This document shows, in pieces, positions 48,550-59,518 of a DNA stretch of 64,000 nt. The notes beneath the pieces are model-generated. The model saw nothing but the letters and a program-made list of their open reading frames with translations, had not been told where the DNA came from and made no database searches. The position numbers and the translations under genes were made by a program. The DNA lies in NCBI GenBank assembly GCA_013368315.1, contig JAACJM010000004.1, positions 248,001 through 312,000 on the forward strand, in the 5' to 3' direction. Every line of letters starts with the position of its first letter. Positions within the stretch are counted from its first letter, which is position 1. The stretch is from Tetrapyrgos nigripes. Its lineage: Eukaryota > Basidiomycota > Agaricomycetes > Agaricales > Campanellaceae.

Positions 48550-50065
48550 ATGGAAAATAGAGTCTTGATCATCGGCGCTGGTAGGTTGTGGATGGGTTCG
48601 CAATGTTGTAGACCAGGACATCACTCACCATTCTTCTTCTGATAGGATCTGCAGGTCTCCTGATCGCACATAACTTGAAGAAGGTAGATCATATCCTTAT
48701 CTTTACCCATATCCAGCTGAAGGTAGGACGAAAACAGCTCGGTATACCCTACACGATTTTTGAGCAGGATGCCGCTCTTGATTCTCGACCACGAGACTGG
48801 AGCTTCGCGATTTACTGGGCCCAGACACACCTAGGAGAGTGTTTGCCTGAGGGGGTCGACGAGAAATACCTCTCCGAGCATGCCCAGGTTGATACAAGCC
48901 CCCCGACGGCCAACTCGTTTATACCAATCTTCAACGCGGAGACGGGAGGTTTACTGAAGAAGAATCCATCGCCTTTCAGCATCCGACTCCAAAGAAGGAA
49001 GTTCCTGAGAATCCTGTCAAAAGACCTTGACATACGTGTAAGTTCCCCCAGTTGAGCATTTGAGAGGATTGAACGATTGTTTCTCTTGATTTGCAGTACG
49101 GAAAACGGCTAGCAGAGATACACACAGAAGAAGGAAACGTCAGAGTTACGTTCGCAGATGGGACCACAGAAGAAGGAAAGCTCTTGATAGGATGCGACGG
49201 CGCTCATTCCAGAGTCAGAAATTTCCTCTTTGGGCCAGAAAAAGCAGCATTGAGGCCATTACCTCTTTTCATGAGTGCGGCATTAACGACATTGCCCAGA
49301 GAGACCGCACTGGCGATACGCGAAATTCATCCTAGAAATATGAATTCAGTGCATCCCAATGGTTGTTCTGCTTGGATAGGCAGTACGTGACCATGTTGCT
49401 TTGTGATACGATATCTGAACTAGCGTGTCAAGTCCAGGAATGCTCAGACCCCGATCCTGCGAAATGGGTGTTTGTGATGGTACAAACTTGGGCCGAAGAC
49501 AAAACCAAGTCGAGCTCTAATGGCATGGCAACGGAGAACAAAGGAGATGTCGCCCGGGGTATGAAAGAGAGAACCAAAACCTTCGCAGAGCCCTTGAGAT
49601 CCTTCTGGCATTCCATACCGGACGACGCACAAATATGGCACAATCGCTTGAGTGACTGGCCGACTGAAAAGTGGGATGATAGGAATGGAACAGTGATCCT
49701 GGCTGGAGACGCAGCGCATCCAATGACATTCCGTGAGTGGAGTTCCGTATTGCTGAGATTCCTGGGAGGAGAAACGTTGACAATGTAACGCTACAGATCG
49801 AGGTCAAGGCTTGAACAATGTAATCAACGATGTTTACACACTCAGGCGTGCCCTCCAAGAGAAATACCCTCCGTCTGACACAAGTACAACATCACCCTTT
49901 GCAGAGGCACTGAAGGTGTATGAAGGAGAGGTTTGGGAACGCGGTAGAGAAGCTGTATTGTCGAATGCCGAGAATAGCCTGATGTTTCATGATTGGGATA
50001 AACTGATGCAGAGCCCTGTATTCACTGTGGGATACCGGAAGATTGGGGAGCGTTGCGAGAAGTAG
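48550..50065 (+). CDS. FAD-dependent monooxygenase, array copy A
   Basis: Exon 1 (MENRVLIIGAG) joins GSAGLLIAHNLKK to complete the FAD-binding GxGxxG motif (GAGSAG). Exon 3 begins LGIPYTIFEQDAALDSRPRD and has the array's signature WSFAIYWAQT. Later exons carry the DG motif LLIGCDGAHSRVRNF and the second FAD motif ILAGDAAHPMTF, joined by splicing to HRGQGLNN. The product is about 415 residues. These are group A flavin monooxygenase (PHBH-fold, FAD_binding_3) features. Expected chemistry is NAD(P)H-dependent hydroxylation of an aromatic or polyketide-like compound; the substrate is unknown. The reading frame looks intact. It is the most diverged plus-strand copy and sits outside the B/C duplication. 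Confidence 0.88.
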
Positions 50066-50730
50066 GAGGAGGGTAGTAGACCTTGAATTTGGTAGTTTTA
50101 GATCGGGTGTCACGTGTGCTCCTCATATGTATCCTCCATCCCCATGTCCATAACCTCTACCATTACATCCATACAAGATATACATATACACGACCTACAT
50201 AATTTACACTTAACTTTTGGGAGAAGACCAGGCATCCTCACTATAGAGTCTATGGGCTTGCCATACTCCTGGTCTCGACACCCCCCAAGGACGTCAGCCT
50301 GGTGTTTTGTCCTCCCCATTTACTTGGGGATGTCTGTTTTTCTCCGATGTCAAGAGTTCGGATTTGTCACACCATCGACTTGTTCTACCAAGAAGTTGAG
50401 TACGAAAATCGAAATGCGTAACAAACGTGAGGCTCTAAAAATAGACGGCAGACGGAAAGTCTCGAAGTGATGACAGAGGTGCTTCGATATAACAACTTGC
50501 TACAATTTGAGCCTTGAAGCTTGAAGCTGGAAGAGTAAGAGCCTTTACGCCGCGTACGGAATCAGACCGGATCTGCTAGTCCTCGAAATTGAAAAGGACC
50601 TTCGTAATTATCCAGGCCGAATACACTTCGGAGAAAGGACTATTGTAATTATCCAGACCGAAATTGAAGTGTCGGTTGTAAAAGTGGAATGACGTATTAT
50701 TGCAACTAGGCCAGAGAGACTCAGAGAGGT

Positions 50731-50743
50731 TTTAAAAGGAGGG
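50731..50743 (+). promoter_or_regulatory. TATA-like core element of monooxygenase B
   Basis: TTTAAAAGGAGGG ends about 75 bases before the ATG at 50818. It is identical in gene C and close to the elements of A and E. Confidence 0.6.
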
Positions 50744-50817
50744 CAGGAATGCTTCGAGAGGAGCAGAACAACTAGTTCGTCCACTCAGTTCTACTAGCAA
50801 ACCAACAACCAACAACC

Positions 50818-52341
50818 ATGGAAAAACCGTGTTTTGAACCGTGTTTTGAACCGTGTTTTGATCATTGGAGCAGGTAAAGTTGCTCTTGCATAACTAGAGA
50901 TCGACGTCGTTTAACCCTTTATCTTTGGGATAGGAACCATTGGCCTCTTGATCGCGCAAAACCTGAAAAAGGTAAGCACTCAGCACATTTTCCTTTCCTA
51001 TGGCAGCGAAAACTGATCAAGCTTACAGCTCGGTATCCCGTATGCAGTCTTTGAGCAAGATGCGGCCATTGATGCCCGACCTCGAGACTGGAGTTTCGGG
51101 ATATACTGGGCCCAGACACCCTTGAAAGAGTGTTTGCCCGATGGAATCGACGAGAAATACCTCATAGACAAAGTCCAGGTAGACAGGATGGTCCCGACGG
51201 AGGACCTCATTATCCCGCTCTTCAACTCATGGACTGGGGAAATCTTGAAGCCAATCCCGACTCCGTACAGTCTGAGATTGCAGAGGAGAACGTTTATGAG
51301 GACTTTGACACAGGGTCTTGATGTCCATGTACGTCTGTCCATCCATCAACATCTGAGATATCTGACAAAAACTAATCCAATTGATATGCAGTACGGAAAA
51401 CGCCTCGCGGAGGTGAAGACTGACGGCCAGACCGTGACAGCAATTTTTGAAGATGGCACCAAGGAAGAAGGGAAGTTGTTGATAGGATGCGACGGCGCGC
51501 ATTCCAAAGTCAGAAACTTCCTTCTGGGCCCAGAGAAAGCGGCATTGAGGTCTCTTCCCTTCCTGTGCAACCAAGTCATGACGAAGTTACCCAAAGAGAC
51601 GGCCTTGGCGATTCGCAAAGTTCATCCCAGAAGCATGAATTCGACCAACCCAGATGGCGTCTACGGATGGGTTAGCAGTGAGTGCAAGGCTCATTCGCAA
51701 CTCGTCGAATTCTAACTTGTTCTAGTCCATGATTGCAGCGATCCTGACCCTGAGAATTGGGTTTTCCTGCTCCTCATGACATGGGTCGAAAAGAAATCCG
51801 ACTCTGAAGACGCTGGAAGGCTCGACGCGTCGAACAAATCTGACGTCGTACAGACCATGAAAAAGTTCGCGGAGAAGTTCGCGGAGCCGTGGAAGTCATT
51901 CTTTTTGAATATCCCAAACGATGCAATCGGTTGGCATAACCGAATGAGTGACTGGCCTACTCAAAAGTGGGACAACCGTAATGGAACAGTGACGCTGGCT
52001 GGGGACGCGGCGCACCCAATGACATTCCGTAAGTCTGTGGTTTGCTGTGATTCGAGAGACGTGCTGACATAGTGCCTGCTATGAAAGACCGAGGCCAAGG
52101 CTTGAACAATGCAATTCACGACGCCTACACTCTGATGCGTGCATTGGGTGACCATCCTCCTTCCCAGGCAGGTTCTTTCAAGGAGGTACTGGAGGTGTAT
52201 GAAAAGGACGTCACGGAACGCGGCAGAGAAGCTGTTTTGGCCAGTGAAGAGAACAGTAACAGGATACACGATTGGAAGAGATTATACGAGAGCGATGTGT
52301 TTCAGACTTGGTATCAAGCCGCAGTGAAGGGCGTGGAATAG
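50818..52341 (+). pseudogene. FAD-dependent monooxygenase, array copy B (probably decaying)
   Basis: All exons of copy C are present and over most of their length nearly identical, including FEQDAAIDARPRDWSFGIYW, LLIGCDGAHSKVRNFLLGPE and TLAGDAAHPMTF. Exon 1 is broken: the element ACCGTGTTTTGA is present in extra copies, so 43 bases separate the ATG from the ATC of LIIGAG and the FAD motif is out of frame. The in-frame path back meets TAG at 50795-50797 with no other ATG. Near the 3' end an extra base (GTGTTTCAG against CTGTTCAG in C) changes the tail from the family-like LFRLGV to a novel VFQTWYQAAVKGVE. Rescue by an unseen upstream exon cannot be excluded. Confidence 0.75.
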
Positions 52342-52480
52342 ATCAAGTCCCAGAGCCAGTATTTATTTCTCCGAATTTTGATTTTAGACTTTTTGATCCT
52401 GTAAATGAAAATGTACACTCAGAGTAACGATATCTCTGGTGACTTAAACGAAAATGAAGAGTATTAGCTGGAACTCTGTG

Positions 52481-52992
52481 TTAAACATGAGGAATTCGTA
52501 CCACTCCCCGACTCTCAAATGCCAACCAATCACCAGTACCTGTCGGTAGTAAACCCATTGACCGACATTTCCAGAGCCCGACACCCAACGTCAGCAAATT
52601 ACAGCTAATATATGCGAGTTTTTGAATAAGCAAAGTTGCAAGGGATTTTGGATCCGAGGACGTTGACGGAGCAAATTGTGCGAATGCTGCCAACATGTCT
52701 CTCAGTAAGACGAGGTTTGTAGAACAAAGAGCACGCATCATTGTTGATCCCAAGGATGTTCTTGAAAGGAGAAGATAACAGCATGAAGACGATACCCATG
52801 CTGAATATCTGGACACCTCCACCTGACATGTAAAGCATGAAAGCTTGCATTGGCAACGATTTAGCTGGAGAGAGTGCCAGGTCCCAAGCCCGTTTGTCTT
52901 TCAGTCGATCATATTCCTCTGGAGACGTCTTCGTCACGGTTTTGGAAGAGCCTTTATGCTACTTTTTGAGAAGAAATTGGCAATCTAAGCTA
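52481..52992 (-). pseudogene. EMC4, 5'-truncated duplicate
   Basis: This copies exons 3 and 4 of the intact EMC4 at 55726-56392 (TSPEEYDRLKDKRAWDLALS and later AFAQFAPSTSSDPKSLATLL). The start codon and first two exons are missing because the duplication junction lies at about 52992, inside the second intron. In addition the donor of the last intron reads ATGCGT instead of GTGCGT (plus strand GCACGCATCATTG at about 52731-52743), so splicing would fail. A 7-base GAGGCAG segment near the intron acceptor is also lost. No function is expected. Confidence 0.9.
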
Positions 52993-53139
52993 GAGTTCGG
53001 ATTTGTCACACCATCGACTTGTTCTACAGAAATTGCGTAACAAACGTGACACTCTAAAAATAGACGGCAGATGAAAAGTTTCGAAGTGATGACAGAGGTG
53101 CTTCGACATAACAACTTGCTACAATTTGAGCCTTGAAGC

Positions 53140-53836
53140 CCAGTACAGGACTCCGAGTCAGCCTTCCACCAGGTGTGTTCCGGATAGGAATTAGCATCAC
53201 GTACAGGGATAGAAATGCAGGAGCGTCCTTGTAAGAAGGGCGAGGCAAGGTTGTATTCGTTGAAAGAATCTTGTTATGTGGTGTAGTGTAATGCGAGTGA
53301 GGAGGCATACCTGCTGAGAACACGCTTATGTGTAGCAACAGTGATGACATAGCCTATAGCGCGAGTGCGAAGACACATGTAGAGCCGAATCAGAAAGGGC
53401 GGGTTTGAGGAATTTGGAAGTCATGCAGTGACGGACATAGTGGTAGGAAGGAAAGGAGTTGAAGGAATGGGAACACTAAGGCGAGTTCTATTATAGGAAG
53501 TCCAGAAAGAGCCGAAGTGAAGAAAGAACAAACTTGAAGAAAGGACTTTGAGAGATTCAGCAAGAATGCTAAAATTAACATCGGAGTGTACTAAACTGGT
53601 GGCACACTTATCTTGCTAAAAAAAAAAAAGAACATGAAAACAGACAAGCTCCGTGAAAATTTCTGAGCGTTGTCTAAAAAAAGCCGCAGTCCGTGTAAAT
53701 TAGAGACAGCCTCGTTGATCGAAATAGATGAAATTTTTGGAAAAATCATAAGAAATGAATAGGAAATACTTGACTTCCTACTGGGAGCTTGAACCTTGAC
53801 CATACCTTTGGTAATTAGATTGAGTACATGTCCGCT
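53140..53836. other. Segment of about 700 bases present in unit 2 only
   Basis: Homology between the two units stops after GAGCCTTGAAGC (53139) and resumes at GCGTACGGAATCAG (53837). Unit 1 has only about 30 unrelated bases here. The block contains no recognisable gene; it ends with an A-run near 53618-53630 and AT-rich sequence. No terminal inverted repeats or target-site duplication were found by eye, so insertion in unit 2 and deletion from unit 1 are both possible. Confidence 0.7.
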
Positions 53837-53977
53837 GCGTACGGAATCAGACCGGATCTGCTAGTCCTTGAAATTGAAAAGAACCTTCGTAATTATCCAG
53901 ACCGAAGTTGAAGTGTCGGTTGTAAAAGTGGAATGACGTATTATTGCAACTAGGCCAGAGAGAGAGACTCAGAGAGG

Positions 53978-53990
53978 TTTAAAAGGAGGG
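53978..53990 (+). promoter_or_regulatory. TATA-like core element of monooxygenase C
   Basis: TTTAAAAGGAGGG lies about 80 bases before the ATG at 54070, matching gene B apart from spacing. Confidence 0.6.
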
Positions 53991-54069
53991 CAGGAAAGCT
54001 TCGAGGGGAGCAGAACAACTAGTTCGTCCACTCAGTTCTACTAGCAAACCACCAAAACAACCAACAACC

Positions 54070-55561
54070 ATGGAAAATCGTGTTTTGAACCGTGTTTTGA
54101 TCATTGGAGCAGGTAAAGTTGCTCTGGCATAACCAGAGATCGACGCCCTTTAACCTTTTGTCTTTGGGATAGGAACCATTGGCCTCTTGATCGCGCAAAA
54201 CCTGAAAAAGGTAAGCACTCAGCACATTTTCCTTTCCTATGGCAGTGAAAACTGATCAAACTTACAGCTCGGTATCCCGTATGCCGTCTTCGAGCAAGAT
54301 GCGGCCATTGATGCTCGACCTCGAGACTGGAGTTTCGGGATATACTGGACCCAGACAACTTTGAAAGAGTGTTTGCCCGATGGAATCGACGAGAAATACC
54401 TCATAGACAAAGTCCAGGTAGACAGGATGGTCCCGACGGAGGACCTCATTATCCCGCTCTTCAACTCATGGACTGGGGAAATCTTGAAGCCAATCCCGAC
54501 TCCGTACGGTCTGAGATTGCAGAGGAGAACGTTTATGAGGGCTTTGACACAGGGTCTTGATGTCCATGTACGTCCATCCATCAAGATCTAAGATATCTGA
54601 CAAAAATTAATCCAATTGACTTGGAGTACGGAAAACGCCTCGCGGAAGTGAAGACTGACGGCCAGACCGTGACAGCAATTTTCGAGGATGGCACCAAGGA
54701 AGAAGGGAAGTTGTTGATAGGATGCGACGGCGCGCATTCCAAAGTCAGAGACTTCCTTCTAGGCCCAGAGAAAGCGGCATTGAGGTCTCTTCCCTTCCTG
54801 TGCAACCAAGTCATGACGAAGTTACCCAAAGAGACGGCCTTGGCGATTCGCAAAGTTCATCCCAGAAACATGAATTCGACCAACCCAGATGGCGTCTACG
54901 GATGGGTTAGCAGTGAGTGCAAGGCTCATTTGCAACTCTTCGAGTTCTAACCTGTTCTAGTCCATGACTGCACCGATCTTAACCCTGAGAACTGGGTTTT
55001 CATGCTCCTCATGACATGGGTCGAAAAGAAATCCGACTCTGAAGACGCTGGAAGGCTCGACGCGTCGAACAAATCTGACGTCGTACAGACCATGAAAAAG
55101 TTCGCGGAGAAGTTCGCGGAGCCGTGGAAGTCATTCTTTTTGAATATCCCAAACGATGCAATCGGTTGGCATAACCGAATGAGTGACTGGCCTACTCAAA
55201 AGTGGGACAACCGTAATGGAACAGTGACGTTGGCTGGGGACGCGGCGCACCCAATGACATTCCGTAAGTCTGTGGTTTGCTGTGATCCGAGAGACGTGCT
55301 GACACAGTGCCTGCTACGAAAGACCGAGGCCAAGGCTTGAACAATGCAATTCACGACGCCTACACGCTGATGCGTGCATTGGGTGACCATCCTCCTTCCC
55401 AGGCAGGTTCTTTCAAGGAGGTACTGGAGGTGTATGAAAAGGACGTCACGGAACGCGGCAGAGAAGCTGTTTTAGCCAGTGAAGAGAACAGTAACATGAT
55501 GCACGATTGGAAGAGAGTAAATGAGAGTGATCTGTTCAGACTTGGTGTCAAGCCGCAGTGA
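54070..55561 (+). CDS. FAD-dependent monooxygenase, array copy C
   Basis: Exon 1 reads MENRVLNRVLIIGAG in frame, with a small internal duplication of NRVL. Exon 2 supplies GTIGLLIAQNLKK. Exon 3 holds LGIPYAVFEQDAAIDARPRD and WSFGIYWTQTTLKECLPDG. The next exon starts at 54626 after a GGAG acceptor (ATGCAG in B), then LLIGCDGAHSKVRDF. TLAGDAAHPMTF joins HRGQGLNNAIHDAYTLMRAL. The tail MMHDWKRVNESDLFRLGVKP matches the spacing of copies A, D and E, so the end at 55561 seems ancestral. It is a group A flavin monooxygenase of about 410 residues with unknown substrate, and the functional partner of the B/C pair. Confidence 0.85.
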
Positions 55562-55725
55562 AGGATGTGGAATGGATCAAGTCCCAGAGCCAGTATTTAT
55601 TTCTCCGAATTCTGATTTTAGACTTTTTCAAATATGTTGATCCTGTAAATGAAAATGTACACTCAAAGTAACGAAATCTCTGGTGACTTAAACGAAAATG
55701 AAGAGTATTAGCTGGAAACTCTGTG

Positions 55726-56392
55726 TTAAACATGAGGAATTCGTACCACTCCCCGACTCTCAAATGCCAACCAATCACCAGTACCTGTCGGTAGTAAACC
55801 CATTGACCGACATTTCCAGAGCCCGACACCCAACGTCAGCAAATTACAGCTAATATATGCGAGCTTTTGAATAAGCAACGTTGCAAGGGATTTTGGATTC
55901 GAGGACGTTGACGGAGCAAATTGTGCGAATGCTGCCAACATGTCTCTCAGTAAGACGACATTTATAGAACAAAGAGCACGCACCATTGTTGATCCCAAGG
56001 ATGTTCTTGAAAGGAGAAGATAACAGCATGAAGACAATACCCATGCTGAATATCTGGACACCTCCACCTGACATGTAAAGCATGAAAGCTTGCATTGGCA
56101 ACGATTTAGCTGGAGAGAGTGCCAGGTCCCAAGCCCGTTTGTCTTTCAGTCGATCATATTCCTCTGGAGACGTCTTCGTCACGGCTTTGGAAGAGCCTTT
56201 ATGCTACTTGAGGCAGTTTTGAGAAGAAATTGGCAATCTAAGCTCGGCCACGCACAGAGGAAACTGACTTGGAGAACCCCGGAGGTGGAGGTAGGTGCTT
56301 CCACCTGGAAATCTATCAGCTTCAATCCAGTACCAAGGTATCCTAACATACTTTGCAGCCTCGAGGGAGGAATAATCTAGTGCTTTTGACAT
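55726..56392 (-). CDS. EMC4: ER membrane protein complex subunit 4
   Basis: Four exons: MSKALDYSSLEAAK (56392 to about 56351), then WKHLPPPPGFSKSVSS, then HKGSSKAVTKTSPEEYDRLK through FKNILGINN, and DMLAAFAQFAPSTSS to the TAA at 55726. About 180 residues. The family's conserved KW...PPPGF motif, the RAWDLALSPAKSLPMQAFML segment and two membrane helices (GGGVQIFSMGIVFMLLSSP, LLIQKLAYISCNLLTLGVGL) are present. EMC4 is part of the ER insertase for multi-pass and tail-anchored proteins. All splice sites are intact, unlike the duplicate at 52481-52992. It is tail-to-tail with monooxygenase C. Confidence 0.92.
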
Positions 56393-56532
56393 TGTTGATG
56401 ACGGTAAAGGAAGAGAGACGCGTCAACGGCTTCACTTTCCGCGACACTATACTGTCGACTGACAATGCTTTTGACTATCTCGAGTTCTTTGAGTGTAAAT
56501 TGTATGGTTTCATCTACATTACGCTCTCAATG

Positions 56533-58035
56533 TCATCTGGCCTCCTGGTCTGCAACGGATTTTGCGACACCAATGTTGAAAAGAGGGCTCTGTGTAAATT
56601 TCTCCCAGTCATGCAGCATTATCGTGTTCTCCTCGTTCGAAACGACAGCCTCTCTTCCGCGCTTCCAAACATCATCTTCGTAAATCTTCAATGCTTCAAC
56701 GAACGGACCCGCGCCAGATGGAAGATAATGCTCTTGAAGGGCGCACATTAGTGTGTAAGCGTCGCTGATCGCATTGTTTAGGCCTTGACCTCGATCTTGC
56801 GGGTGTTGAGCACATCAGTACGTCTCAGAATTCTCGACATGGGATTCTTCACTCACGGAATGTCATCGGATGCGCTGCGTCTCCAGCTAGTGTCACCTTT
56901 CCATTCTTGTTATCCCACTTCTCGGTGGGCCAGTTACTAAGACGATTGTGCCATGCAAGTAGTGCATCGTCTGGGATAGCTTGGAATAACGACTTGAGTG
57001 GCTCCGCAAATCCTTCTGATTTCTCCTTCATAACTTGAACGATGTCGGGTCTGTCCGACGCATCGAGGTCCTCTTCGGCTTGAGCTTCTGGCCATGTCAT
57101 GATATACATGAAAATCCACTTTGCAGGGTCAGGATCGTGGCAGTCATGGACTGACCCAATATTTAGCAATGGATGTCCTTGAAGATATGGACATTGTACT
57201 TACTGCTTATCCATCCGAAGGTACCACTTGGACTAATCACACTCACGTTTCTTGGATGAACCTCGCGAATTGCCAGCGCTGTCTCCTTGGACACGCTGGC
57301 CAACACGACACTGGAAAGAAACGGCAACGGCTTCAACGCCGCGCTTTCTGGGCCCAGGAGAAAATCCCTGACTTTGGAGTGAGCACCGTCGCACCCAATC
57401 AGTAGTTTTCCTTCTTCCTTTATGCCATCTTCAAACACAGCTGTGACAACATCTGCTTCTGTCTTCACCTCTGCAAGCCGTTTCCCATACTACAGATATC
57501 ATTTTCTAACGTCAGTTTCGTCTATGAGGATTTGGCAAGGAACGCATACACATATGTCGACACCCTGTGACAAGATCCCCACAAACTTCCTCTTCGCGAA
57601 CCTGATACTGAACGGAATCGGTACTTCCTTCAATAAGTCTCCAGTCTCAGAGTTGAAGAATGGTAGGACAAAATCAGCTGTGGGCTTCAAATCGTCAACC
57701 TGCGCATTCTCCACGAGAAACTTCTCGTCGATTCCTTCAGGCAAGCATTCTGCGAGAGGTGTCTGGGCCCAGTACACCCCGAAACTCCAATCTCGAGGTC
57801 GAGCATCCACGGAAGCGGCTTGTTCGAAGACTCCGAATGGGATTCCGAGCTGCAATCAACTTGTGTTAGCTTCTGAAGTTGGATTTTGGGCGGAAGCTTA
57901 CCTTCTTCAGGGTTTGGGCAATCAAGAGGCCGACCGGTCCTGAGTGTCATAGAACCTGTAAGTAAGTAGCGTGGACGACGTATTTTTCTTGCAACCGCAC
58001 CCACCTGCGCCAATAATCAGAACGCGATCCTTCAT
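56533..58035 (-). CDS. FAD-dependent monooxygenase, array copy D
   Basis: Same exon pattern on the minus strand. MKDRVLIIGAG joins GPVGLLIAQTLKK (exon at about 57937-57902). Then LGIPFGVFEQAASVDARPRD, WSFGVYWAQTPLAECLPEG, and after an intron YGKRLAEVKTEADVV with LLIGCDGAHSKVRDFLLGPE. The DPDPAKWIFMYIMTWPEAQA exon leads to VTLAGDAAHPMTF, and the tail ends FNIGVAKSVADQEAR. About 415 residues, with intact frames. It is the only inverted member and is divergent from E across 1.5 kb. It lacks the TATA-like AAAAGGAGGG box of its sisters. The stop lies 140 bases upstream of the EMC4 start, on the same strand. Confidence 0.87.
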
Positions 58036-59518
58036 GGTCGCTCTCTCAGACTGTAAGTCTGTCGCTATCTTGGCGAATGTTTTCCATTGTCACAAATTTA
58101 CCTCTTACGGAGCAATTAACCACTATTTCTGCTCTAGCGAAAAAGAACCAATTCATCGTGAGGAGACTATGCGGGCGATGGATCATCTGCTGACAGACTA
58201 GAGTCGAACGGGAATGCATGACCGGGAATTCAATTCCAAGTTCCGGACGACTCGGACTCGCGTTTCCTGGAAGAGTACTACAAGATCTAGAGTGGCCTTC
58301 CCGTTGATATTTGACTATGGAACGACGAATGGATTGTTACTACTTCGAAAGAACAATCATCATAATGGACCATGAACGATTTCGATTATTATAAGTTACT
58401 TGTTTCTTGTCTTTCTCTGTCTCTCTTTGAAAGGCGTTAAGTATGCTCTTTATTGCCTGCCCCTTTGCCAGGAGTACGAGTCAGAGAATCGCGATGGCAT
58501 CCAGACTCGGAACAAGAAGTCTCGCCGCCGGTGGCTCCAAATTGAGGGTAGTTCTATGGACCATCTCTCCGCCGCCTTATAGAGGGGATTAAGCTCCGCA
58601 GATGGTACAGTTAGTCCTGGAGATTTTTCGTTTGCGTCTACGGCTCTAAGTTACCGATAGGAGATGGATTTAGACATACATGTTTAAGGTCTGGAAGAGC
58701 GACAAGTGAACGGGATCGATGGCCGACTTGCTTCCACCCACATTTTCTACATCTCCAAACAGGACGATTGGACAGAAGAACTTTCACCAAAAGAACTTTG
58801 AAGCTCTTCCGGGCCATTTCGTTGTATACAGAGCCGAAATAAGTAGCAAGTTAGGTAAATTGACGGAAAAAATCCTCGATACGTTGCTATATATTTAAGG
58901 CAAGAGGGTACCTTTAGTTCCACACTGTTCACAAACCCAATTCCTTTCGTCATGATCATCGAGGCCTGAAGTTACCGATCGAAAAGAAACGTTGAATCCG
59001 ACTAGTAGAGCGAGACTAAAGTCCACTGGTCAGTGAAAAAGTACCTACAAAGGGATGAGGGTGTGATCTGGAATGGATGTCATTGATAACGACAGGTACT
59101 AATCTGCTTCAGGTTCACTCACTCGTAACGCGTTTTGTAGGGTGGGCCTACATAGAATATCTGGCAAAGTAGTAAAATGACGTCAGCATTGCATAGTCTA
59201 TGTCAATCATCCAAGTCCGAACCCGGATACAAGTCAAGTAGGGAAACATCAGTACGTAGTGCACAAGGCAGTGAACAGACCAAGTTTTTCCCCCAATTTC
59301 ACACGCATGAGAAAGCAAACTGTCCGTTCAGCCGTCAGCTGCGATGTGAAAGTCCGAAGAAAGCCTTCAATGCACACTATAACCCCGGACGTGCAAGGCT
59401 AACATTAAGCCAGTTTGCAGTATAAAAGGAGGGTAAAAATACTGCAAGAAGACCAGCGCTACCAGCAACAGCAAGCATTAGCACTTTGCATATCACTCCA
59501 TACGAATCCAAAGAAGCC
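58036..59518. other. Divergent intergenic region between monooxygenases D and E
   Basis: No gene is supported in these 1.5 kb; short open frames at 58400-58580 and 59177-59425 have no family features or exon partners. It must contain both promoters. E's TATA box is at 59421. An AT-rich TATATATTTAAGG near 58889 followed about 60 bases later by ATGATCATCG faintly recalls a monooxygenase promoter and start, without any downstream exon. Confidence 0.5.
59421..59433 (+). promoter_or_regulatory. TATA box of monooxygenase E
   Basis: TATAAAAGGAGGG, 86-98 bases before the ATG at 59519, is the best TATA match in the array and aligns with the elements before A, B and C. Confidence 0.65.

Larger units (their letters stand above)
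50354..52991 (+). repeat. Tandem duplication unit 1 (gene B + truncated EMC4)
   Basis: Sequence from GAGTTCGGATTTGTCACACC at 50354 to AATCTAAGCT near 52991 recurs, at very high identity, from 52993 to about 56244. The unit contains promoter, monooxygenase and the 3' two thirds of EMC4 on the opposite strand. The end of unit 1 abuts the start of unit 2 directly, which defines the junction at about 52992. Confidence 0.9.
52993..56244 (+). repeat. Tandem duplication unit 2 (gene C + most of EMC4)
   Basis: This is the second copy of the unit at 50354-52991. It differs mainly by an extra block of about 700 bases at 53140-53836 and scattered substitutions. Beyond about 56244 the sequence continues into EMC4 exons 2 and 1, which unit 1 lacks, so this side holds the ancestral right flank. 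Confidence 0.9.

Noticed and set aside
58885..58975. Possible sixth monooxygenase start: TATATATTTAAGG, then ATGATCATCG
   Set aside because: The start-like sequence resembles TTGATCATCGGAGC of the array, but the frame stops at once and no FAD-motif exon follows, so chance is more likely.
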